Below, one piece after another: positions 10,130 to 22,100 of a DNA stretch of 64,000 nt. The DNA is from Hyalella azteca (lineage: Eukaryota; Arthropoda; Malacostraca; Amphipoda; Hyalellidae): contig NW_025938085.1 in the NCBI RefSeq assembly GCF_000764305.2, forward strand, positions 372,001 through 436,000. The letters are read 5' to 3'. Each line of letters starts with the position of its first letter. Within the stretch, counting starts at the first letter, position 1. The notes under the pieces are model-generated. The model was not told the DNA's origin. It worked only from the letters and a program-made list of their open reading frames with translations, and ran no database searches. Both the position numbers and the translations under genes were made by a program.

Positions 10130-13100
10130 ATGAACGACCTACAAATGGCCGCTCTCTTCTCCATGCTGACTCTGCTTGCAAGCGCAAGTTTTTCAGGTAG
10201 GCCTCATGTTTTTTATTTTATGAGTGTGTCCCAATAATATAAACATGAAAAAAATATGAGCTTAGTGTATGCAGAGTGCATGACTGCAGTAAACCTTTAC
10301 TGCTCATTTGGATGAATTCCTATTGACATCAACAAAAGCATTTGTCTCCACTTTATTCAATGCAAATTATTGACCCATTTTTAATTAATTAGGATATATT
10401 TTTATTGATACGCGTTATTTGATTATTCCATGTAATTTCTAATACTGTGAGCAGTTTCCATGCTTGCGTTGATACGAATCGTTGATACGAATGTAAAAAT
10501 CCTTGCACTATGCGAGTATGAACTACAAATTCCTTCTGAGATCGACGCTTTTATATAAATCCTTCCGTGTACAACACATATATAGATGTACACTGCTGTT
10601 TGTGCACGACAAATTATATGCAGTATTGTAATACGGTTCGCTGAGTCCCTGATATTGCTCCTCCGAATCACTTTGTTCCCGGATATTGGTATCGAACTTG
10701 AAGGCTTTGACATACATGGATGTCGGCTTAGAGGACATTAATGAAACCAAGTTCTACTGAATAGATCGTTACTCGTGTTAAATATTCATTTAAATGTAAA
10801 TGCATATAGCGCATATCGATGACATTTTCATTGCTTAATACATTTGTAAACTAAATTGGCTACTAGTAGAAAATTTGCGCACACGCTGATATTAAATGAG
10901 AAGTAGAAATTTAATCGACGATGATTGGTTCGCTCAGGCATTTAATTTGTGTTGTAAGGTGGTTCAAATGCCACGGATACAAGAATATTGCCACGCAATT
11001 AATTAATATCCTGTAAATTTATTCATAAATCAATGATCATCCATAGGTTAAATAAACGCTGAAAAATATTCCAAGGCATATGCAATATCAGGAAGTGCAC
11101 AATCGATTGATTTTGATATCTGCCATTTTCACTTACGAAAATCTTGTTGAAACCGTTGCCAAATATTAAAATAATATGTGTTTAAAAATTACTTTTTAAA
11201 GACAACACTTCTGAACAATCCAGTCTCTTGGATGTTACACATGTACGATGAATTTCTAATTTTATTTTCAAATATTGAAAAGAAAAATTATTTCTAAATT
11301 TTTTTTAAGATAGCAAAATTTTGTAAATTTTCAAAATTATTTATTCTGTCAATTGATTCATGCATTGTCTCTGACTTTGCAATTGTGCAAAATTTCAGAT
11401 CAATTGGACAGGTCAAATTGTGTCATATATGGATTATGATTTGTAGCAGACGAAATTATTTTTTAATTTTTTTTATTAATGAAATTTTTTTTAATTTATA
11501 AAATTATTTATTCTGTCAATTGAATCATGCATTGTTTCCAACTTTACGCAAGTGTGCCAAAATTAAGATCGATTGGACAGGTAGAAGTGTGTTAAATATC
11601 GATTATAAGATTTGTAGCAGACAGACAGACAAACAAACAAGAAGTGAAGTTGAAGAGAAGTCTTGTAAGAAAGTTACTGAGCTTATTACTATAATCTTAA
11701 ACTGAACACAAACCATTTCCTCTAGTTAATGCGATCAAACGATAGGAGACTTAAATGTATTATACCCTGGAATAAATAAAAAAATTGCATGGCATTTTAC
11801 TACAGTCTTTGTCTGAACACAAGCAATTTCTACTTGTGAACACTATCAAACTTTAGGAGACTTATATATATTATACCTTTGAATATAAAAAAGTTACTGA
11901 GCTTATTACTATAATCTTAAACTGAACACAAGCGATATCTTCTAGCTAACGCGATCAAACGATAGGAGACTTAAATATATTATTCTCTAGAATAAATTAA
12001 AATCTACCGGGCATATTACTATAGTCTTGAACTGAACACAAGCAATTTCTACTTGTGAACACGATCAAACGATAGGAGATTTAGATATATTATACCTTAG
12101 AATATAAAAAAGTTACTGAGCTTATTACTATAATCTTGAACTGAACACAAACGAATCCTTCTTATTAACGCGATCAAACGATAGGAGACTTAAATATATT
12201 ATACCCTAAAATAACTAAAAATTTACTGGGCATATTACTATAGTCTTTGACTGAACACAAGCAATTTCTGCTTTTGAACACGATCAAATGTTAGGAGACT
12301 TAAATAAATTATGCATTACAATATAAAAAAGTTACTGAGCTTATTACTATAATCTTAAACTGAACACAAGCGATATCTTCTAGTTAACGCGATCCATTGA
12401 TAGCAGACTTAAATATTTATACCCTAGAATAAATAAAAAATTACTGGGCATATCTCTATAGTCTTGAACTGAACACAAGCAATTTCTGCTTGTGAACACG
12501 ATCAAACGATAGCAGACTTGAATATATTATACCTTAGAATACAAAATAATATGCGTTAAATATTTACTTTTTAACGACAACACTTCTAAACAATCCAGTG
12601 TCTTGTATGTTAGTGTTACACATGTCCAATGAATTTCTAATTTTATTTTCGAATATTGAAAAAAAATTATTTTCAAATTTTTTTAAGGCATCAAAAGTTT
12701 GTAAATTTCAAAATTATTTATTCTGTCAATTGATTCATGCATTGTCTCTGACTTTATGCAATTATGCAAAATTTCAGATCAATTGGACAGGTCAAATGGT
12801 GTCATATATGGATTATAAGATTTGTAGCAGACGAAATTATTTTTTAATTTATACAATTATCAATTTACAGAATAAATTGATTCATGTATTGTCTCCAACT
12901 TTACGCAAGTGTGCAAAATTTCAGATCGATGGGACAGGTAGAAGTGTGTTAAATATCGATTATAAGATTTGTAGCATACAGACAGACAGACAAACAAACA
13001 AGAAGTGAAGTTAAAGAGAAGTCTTGTAAAAATAGATAGAATTCCCAATGACTTAAAGGAAATTTTGAGCATATTTTCACATATTCACAGACGTAACATT

Positions 13101-16100
13101 CCATGCGTTTGTTGTGCGCAGAAATAATTTCGTATTCGTCGCAGTGGCGGCACGAATGGCGTCCAAAACTTTTTTGTCGACTCAGCGGCACAATTTCTGT
13201 TTTCGACGGAAGGAACTTGGCTACGGGAAGTTCGGTTCTATCTTTGGTCATAAGAAAGCGATGCGGTTTCAATCCACAATCTAACGGCCAACGGTGACTG
13301 GATTCATCATGTGCCGGCACTTTGCCTTTGCTTTGTCCATGCCTATAGCATCCCACGATGCGCTTAACATTATTATTTTGGTACACATTACCAAATCTAA
13401 CACTATTTTTTCGTGATATAATCATCAAGAAGAAACTGCAAAGTCGGGCGGAAAATTTCGTTGTCTATGGCACTTTGTCACCCACAATACAAAGTGCGAG
13501 TTACGAAACAATGCCTACCTCGACTCTACTAACATAACATATTGATCTCGGCGCTGAAGTGTAGGCCTGATGTGGCCTGTCGCCGATTGCTAATATCATA
13601 TACGACGTCCTTGAGACTATGAATTATTCAGATGCTAGTCAGAACGTATTCGTGAAAAATACGACTGGTTAATTATGGGAGTACGTTATCAGTACTTGTG
13701 ATAGGTTGCGAATTTAGAAGAGACGGACCTCGTTGAACGTCGAAAATGCACACAATTGTTTGAAGCTCACGTTCAAAGTTTCCGAGGTCCACGCCCATTA
13801 TAAGTTATCCACCCACTTCATCATCGTGTCAAACTACGAAACACGACAATGACGGCCAATATTGGAATGGGTTGCGTAAACATCCTTGTATAATAACGGC
13901 AACACGGTTAAATAACCAAGTTGTATTCACAAAATACACTATGCTCCAATGACCGCGTCTCCTTGGCTGCTGTAATGGCGTCTCTTGACCAGCAGAATCT
14001 ATCAATCTTTACACCCCAAGGTTATATCTCCGTGACCTGGTGAACCCTTCAAATAATCCATAGTTCCATTCCATAACTTGTATCTAATTGAAGACAACCG
14101 TACATTCTAACGCTGAATTTGGCTTGATTCTGTTGAAGCAGTGAATTTTATTGAAGCCGGCATTGCAAATGATGTTAAGCGGGCAAAACAAACTAAACTG
14201 TCACGTTATCCATTTGACACTTTTCGAATACATTTTAGTTATCAAACTGAGTATAGCTTTCAAGAGTTTGACTTACGTATACTAAAGCTTAATCTATATT
14301 TTCCTACAAAAATCAACGCCATAGCCGACTTTTTAGCGCATTTTCTCATTTATGGAAAAAATGCACTATTGTGCTCGCCATGTCCGTCTGTCTGTCCGTC
14401 CGTCCGTCCGTCCGTCCGTCTGTCTGTCCATCCGTCCATCCGTCCGTCTGTCTCTCCGTCCGTGACTTCAAGTTTTCGTCGACGAGAAAATGCGCTCTCT
14501 GTCACTCACTGCAGTGAGTACTGAGTTATATTTTTTTTACTTCTCTTGCTAGAAACTCGCCCTGATGAAATCCCGGACCGACCCCACGCCCCCTCCGCGC
14601 CCGTGAGCCCCGACGTAACCACGGGACGCCCGCTCCCCCCGACGCCGAGCTTCTCCCACCCGCCCCACAACCTGACGGTGGGGGAGGGGGACGAGGCCAC
14701 CCTCCTCTGTGGGGTGTCGGCGCTGCAGGGCCACAAGGTGCACCAGCGCAGCTTGTGTTCCCCAAATCCGCATTTTATTTATTATATACAAATCCGCGTT
14801 TTATTTTATATATAAGATATTACGCCAAGTTGCATTTCCATTCAAGAAATATAATATCGTTAATATCGTTAAAGCGCTTAGGACTGTTTCAAATAAAATA
14901 AAAATTAGGACAACAAATCAGATACCAACACAGAAAAGTTTAATAATTAAGTTTGCTGCTTTTGGTTAATACGGTAAATGAGGAAAGAACCATAATATTA
15001 AAATCAACAAAATTTTTTTTTATAATTTTGGTTCAATTTGAACTAGGCCTGTTATTGAACTGGATTCGATCAGACTTGAAATATTACCCCTTCAAAATTT
15101 GTCAAGCGAATGACGAAAGCCTCGAGAAAGTAATATTCATCTTAATTTACATATAACTTAGCACGACGATATCTGCTTAAACTATAATCATAGATATGGT
15201 AATATCATATCGTATGATGATGAATTCAACTTTAAATTAACACGACTCTTCTTGCTTCTGTCATAATCATAAATATGGTAATATCATATCGTATGACGAT
15301 AAAATTATCCTCTAAATTAACATGACTATACTTGCTTCCTTCATAATTATAAATATGGTAACATCATATCGTACTACGATAAAATTATCCTCTGAATTAA
15401 CATGACTTTACCTGTTTCCAACATAATCAGAAATATCGTAATATCAAATAGTTTGTTAATAAAATTATCCCCTAAATTAACCTGACCACACCTCTTTCCG
15501 TCATTATCACATATATGGTACTATGTTATCGACTTATCGTATCACGATAAAATTCCCCTCTAAATAAACACGATTATCCATGCTTCCATCATAATGATAA
15601 ATATGGTAATATCTCATCGTATGACGATAAAACTCCCCGTTAAATTATGAATATATATGCATCCGTCATAATCATAAACATGTTGAATATTCGCCTGGAT
15701 GAAGATGGCGTGGGTACATGAAGACTCGCAAAGTATCCTGACGGTGGGGAGCCTCGTGTACACGCAGAGCCCGCGCCTCTCGCTGGTCACGGACCTGGAG
15801 CGGTCCGCCCTCACCCTGGACCCCGTGACGGCTGCTGACCGCGGCTGGTACATGTGTCAGGTCAACACCGACCCTATGATCTCTGCCAGGGCCTTCCTGC
15901 AGGTCCTCGGTCAGTAATGTTGTTATAATTAGCAATGTTGCTGTATATTATGTGGTTACTTGGTACTGTTACTGTACGCAAGTGTATATGGCAACTTGGG
16001 ACGGTTACTGACTTACTGTACGCAAGTGTATATGGCAACTTGGTACGGTTACTGACTTACTGTACAGAAGTGTACATGGTGACTTGGTACTGTTACTGTA

Positions 16101-19100
16101 CACAAGTGTGTATGGTGACGGTACTGTTACTGTACACAAGTGTGTTTGGTGACGGTACTGTTACTGTACACAAGTGCGTATGGTAACTTGGTACTGTTAA
16201 TGTACACAAGTGTGTATGGTGACGGTACTGTTACTGTACACAAGTGCGTATGGTAACTTGGTACTGTTACTGTACAGAAGTGTGTATGGTAACTTGGTAC
16301 TGTTAATGTACACAAGTGTGTATGGTGACGGTATTGTTACTGTACACAAGTGCGTATGGTAACTTGGTACTGTTACTGTACAGAAGTGTGTATGGTAACT
16401 TGGTACGTTACTGTACAGAAGGGTACATGGTAATTTGGTATTATTAGTATACATAGTGACAATTTGTTGTGACTCTATACAGTGGCCTGGCTGGTATTAT
16501 CTGATGAAACATTTTAGTTATTATCGGAGCATGGATACGGGAAATTAGTTCATGTACCGCCGAAAGTCACCAGGAAAGTTTAATTTTTTTTGGATATACA
16601 CTCTCATCGTAGCCTTCACATGTTTTATGAATAATGCGCTCTGTGTTGCTGTGCAGTGCAGCCAACGATCGTGAACTGGTCGGGGCCTGCGGTCGACGCA
16701 CGGGAAGGTGAGGGAAAAATAATTGATTCTTCAGCTATCCGGTTTAATGTAACCAAACTCGGCCAGAATACATGAAAAACAGTTAAGTAGTCGTTCTCCA
16801 ATTAGTTCTTAAAAACATTTTGTGTCTTTGTACGAATACAATAAGTTTAAGTGAATCCATATCAATGCAGAGGTTATCATTAGAACATTTAAAATAGTTT
16901 AAGGTTGACCTTCTCCATAACCCAGATCGAAACTGGCATTAATTTTCCAATTGTCCGATAACCACAATGATTGCGCATTGTCAATTCCCTCAGTCCGCGT
17001 ATTAAGATAATCACTTTTATGTAAAAAATCGTCGATTCCTTCAATTATACCTGGCATGCATCAGACGCGGAGTAATTTACTAGAAAATGAATGGGAAAAT
17101 TTTCCAAATGGCGACCCACTTTTTTATCCACTGCAGGACAAGAGCGCGGATGTTGAACTGATGCAGGCCAGACTGGGTCAGTGTGACCCACATTAGAAAC
17201 ATGAGGAATGATCCACATAATGTGGAGTTTGAATTCTTGAACATTACCTGCCGTCTGCTAGCGTGTATGCAATTAGACACTTAAATTCATAAAATTTTTA
17301 ATTTTCGTAGAAAATTTCGGAACTGCCCGAGATTGGCTGAGGTTGCAATGAATGCTGCACAGAGTAGCGGTGGATTACTGTAAGTCATTCACTAGTACTG
17401 GGCCCTTTATTCTGGGAAAGTATAAGTTTCTTCCAGATATGCCTCAGCTTAGATACAATTAGAAATGTAACACACCAAAAATTAATTTGTTTAAAAATTG
17501 CACCAAAACTTCACGCTTTAGTAGCAGCTATATTTAAATCGCAGTATCACATCAGGTTTTTTTATCGCACCAAACGTGCCTTGGAACAGCCATGACTATG
17601 ATTGCATTTTGTCTCATATCATAATTAATTAAAGTACATAACAATTACCTGCAGTTTTGATAATCCATAATTGTAGATTCAAATACTCTGCATTCTCTTT
17701 CACCCCTTAACTCTTTGAACGCAATACGAATTTGATTTTTACAATTTTTAAATTATCCTTTCTCTTGCTTCATGCTGCCGCAGGGACGGCCGTGAACTTG
17801 ACGTGCGAGGTGAGGTCCCATCCTCCGGCCACCGTCACGTGGACGCGTCCCGACCTCCTGCCCATCGTCCCCGCGTCCCTGGGTGGACCAGGTGCACTAA
17901 CTTCCCTTTTGTTTTGAGTTTTACTGTGCAGTATATGGCACCTCCCGTCCTTATTGGGAATAGGTGCACTAACTTCCCTTTTGTTTTGAGTTTTAATATA
18001 ATGGCATCTACAGCCCAACGTCCTCCTGTCCCTATTGGGACCCGGGGTACTAACCTCCCTTTTGGTTCTCTGTATTCAAGCATATTGAATATTTACTGAA
18101 TGTGTTTTGATGCAAAGGGCATTCTTCCCATGATTAGGATTTACTAAGTTTGAAATACATTTGACGCTATTTCCTCTGTATTTTAATAAATCTGAGTTGC
18201 ATATTATTTGACTTTTTTAATAACTTTTTGATCATGATTACAATTTATTGTAAAGCTCCAACTGACGAAATTAGTCTGTGATAAAAAGAATAAAGAACAT
18301 GCGATGTAACGGATTTGAATTTCAACTCAGTTTCAACCAAAAATATTATTCACAAATACATTGCCTTTCTCGTATAATTTTTTATAAAATATATCTTGCG
18401 CAGTTTGGTCAGTGGAAGGCGCCCAGTTGGAGCTGCCCTCCGTAGGGCGCGAGCAGGCAGGGCCTTACCGCTGCTCCATCGACAACGGCATCACACAGCC
18501 TGTCGAACGCACCACCAATCTTAGCGTTAATTGTGAGATTTATATTAACTTTCTTCTATATAGTCACTGTCGATCTTGATTTTGAGTTTGATTCCAAAGA
18601 CGTTTGATTTCAAAGACGTGCAACAAGGATAATTCTAGGCTTGAAGGGCAAGTCCTATGAAGAAAGATTGATGATTATGAAGCTTCCAAGCCTCAGTTAT
18701 CGACGTCTGTGTGGGGACCTCATTGAAGTATACAAGTATACTCATGGTCTATACAAGGTCCCTGAAGGGTTACTAGAATTTGAAACAAGAACCAACACCA
18801 GGGGCCACGGCTATAAGCTAAAAAAATTGCGCTGCAACTTCTCCACGCGACAAAATTTCTTCTCGCTTCGAATCACCGACATGTGGAACAGCCTCCCCGA
18901 TGACATCGTTGGCGCTCCAAGTATGAACGCGTTCAAGAACAGACTAGATAAAGCTATGGAAAAATATATGTTCAGATTTGAAATGCCTAGCTCCTTATCG
19001 AACCCGGTGGAAGTCTAGTAGCTACTTCAAACTATCGCCAGTCATGAAAAGATCCGGTCAAATGACACGAGTTTAGATCTATGAACAAGGCACGAAAAGG

Positions 19101-22100
19101 AAAAGAATCGGCGACAGGCCACATCAGGCCTACACTTCAGCGCCGACATCACTATGTTATGTTATGTTATAAAAATTTTCAGGATTCCTGTTCATAGAAT
19201 TATTGTCCCTTTTGTGCAATTATTTATACAGAACTTAATTCACAGAATGCAGCGAAATTGAAGTAAAACGGCTTTGTGAGCTTGTTACTTACGCATGAAT
19301 CATTATTAGTTATCCACGAATCATTAATCACTAAGATTTTAGATGATAATCACATTAATTTCTGAAATAAATCATTAAGTGTTGCGATTATAATTACGGG
19401 TATATTTAATATAAATCAGTACAAGTTGAGACGATAATCACAATAACCCCTGAAATGAATCATTAAGTGTTGAGATTATAATTATAGTTATTTTTAATAT
19501 AAATCAGTACAAGTTGAGACGATAATCACATTAATCTCTGGAATGAATCACCAAGTGTTGAGATGATATCACATGTATCTCTAACATTAATCACCAAAGA
19601 GTGGAGATGCTAATCACATTTATATTGTGGCCAATTTTTAACCCCGACTGCCCAAGACTCGCCGATGCTGTGGCTGGAGCGCGAGATGGTGGGCGGCGCA
19701 GCGGGCGACGACGCGACGCTCGAGTGCACAGTCGAGGCGCACCCGCTCCCTGACGTGGTCTGGAAGAGCGGCAGTCACTCCCTCCCCCATGGTGACTACT
19801 ATAATCAGGATAATTCTATCCAATGTGATAATCAGGATAATTCTGTCCAATGATAATCAGGATAGTCAGGATAATTCTGCCCAATGATAACCAGGGTAAT
19901 TCTCTTCAATGATAATCAGGATAGCCTGGATAATTCTCTCCAATGATAATCAGGATAGCCAGGATAATTCTCTCCAATGATAATCAGGATAGTCAGGATA
20001 ACTTTCTCCAACTTACTACAATGGCAAGCAGGATAGTCAGGATCATCCTCTTCCACGGTAATCAGGATTGTAAGGATAACTCTTTTCAATGATTACCGCT
20101 ATAGTCAGGATAACAGTCCCCCAACGTAACCCGAATAGTCAGAAAACAGTTTACAGTGGATTCCGGGATAGTCACAATTATTGTAAGTACTGGTAACCAG
20201 GATCCCTCCACCCCACCCCTACAGACTTGAAGAGCACTTAACTGCCGAGCGCGTGTCAATCATTTGCCAATCACCGTCCGCTGCCAATCACGGTCCGCTG
20301 CCAATCACGGTCCGTTGCCAATCACGGTCCGCAGCCAATCACGGTCCGCTGCCAATCACGGTCCGCTGCCAATCACGGCCCGTTGCCAATCACGGTCCGC
20401 TGCCAATCACGGTCCGCTGCCAATCACGGTCCGTTGCCAATCACGGTCCGCTGCCAATCACGGTCCGCTGCCAATCACGGCCCGTTGTCGATCACGGCCC
20501 ATTGCCAATCACGGCATGTTCATTCTCATCTTCATTCCGTTCACGGAACATCTTCACTCCAGTTCATTTTGTATCACTAGCCATGCCAGACACACTATCA
20601 CGTCTCGGTCAAAATATCTTTTGCCTCGAGTGTGGCTGGACATTGCCTAGCATGTCAGTTGCATTGCACGTATGGTGTGAATGATTCCATATAAATAAAT
20701 TGAAGAATATTATGAAGAAAGATTAAAGATTATAAAGCTTCCAAACCTCTGTTATCGACGTCTGCGTGGGGACCTCATTGAAGTATGCAAGTACAGTATA
20801 CTCATGGCTTATACAAGGTCCCCGAAGGATTACTAGAATTTGAAACAAGAACCAACGCCATGGGACCACGTCTATAAACTAAAAATATAACTCAGTACTC
20901 ACTGCAGTGAGTGACAAAGAGCTCATTTTCTCGTCGACGAAAACTCGAGGTCACGGACGGACGGACAGACAGACAGACGGACATGGCGAGCACAATAGTG
21001 CATTTTTTCCATAAATGAGAAAATGCGCTAAAAATGCGTTGTAACACTTCCAAGCGACAACATTTCTTCTCGCTTCGATTCACCGACGTGTGGAACAGCC
21101 TCCTTGTCATTGACGCTTCGAGTATGAACGCATTCAAGAGCAGAGTAGAGGAAGCGATGCAGGAGCATATGTTCAGTCTTAAAATGCCTAGCACCTTACG
21201 AGCCTTGCAATAAGTCTAGCAGCTATCTCAATCAATCGTCAGTTATGGAAAGATCGGGTTCAATAGGCCAGATCCCTTGTAGAATCAAGTCACGAAAAGT
21301 ACAAGAATCGGTAACAGGCCATGGGCCTATTTCTTCAGTGCCGACACTTCTATTCTATACACTCTACTGTTGCGTTCTAGCAAAGATCAACGCCACAGAA
21401 AACATGCGAGCTGCACCTTTTTCCCACTTCAAAGAATGAGTAGTTCATGTTTTCAAGGGCGCACAGTCAAATTCCTGCCCAAAGTGCCGCAAAAGAATAC
21501 GAGAACGTTTCTCAGCCTCATTAGTATTATCGGTAAGGTTTACGGAAATGTTAAGAAACGATTTTCTTTTGTTACTGGTGATTCGGGTGCATAGAAACGC
21601 AGTTCAATCTTCCTCCTAAAAAACATCGCAAACGTCTATGCGGTGCCCATTTAAGTAATCATTGTGATATTTTAAGTGCCTTGGATCGATTCGGTGCTAA
21701 GGTTCCAATGATAAATTCCATGTTAGCCACCACCATCTTTTTTCGACACACATTCGTTCTCGTTGACGCAGGACTGAAACAAAATTAATATACATTGCAA
21801 ACAAGACCACCTAATCACTTCTGTGATCGTACGTGACAATTCAATAAGAACGTCAATCGTTAAAAGATCATTTCCCATTCCAGATGGAGCCAAGTATTTA
21901 ATCAGGAACGTGACAGTGACGACGGGGAAGCAATACAGCCATCGGCAGCGTCTGACACTTACAATATTGAGGCTGGCCCCGCTAGATTTCGGCCTCTACA
22001 GCTGCATAGCGGAGAACAGCCTCGGTAGAGCCGAAGCCACCATTGCACTCTACGGTCAGTTGTGGATTCTTTGAACTGATTTCTATTGCAAGGAAATTAC

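Noticed and set aside
14380..14465. (GTCC)n run as a possible CRISPR-like or regulatory array
   Set aside because: It is a microsatellite core of element G, present shorter in the second copy.
20253..20684. 143-codon frame PITVRCQSRSAANHG repeats
   Set aside because: All three frames are open because the 17-base repeat lacks stops; it is an intronic minisatellite.
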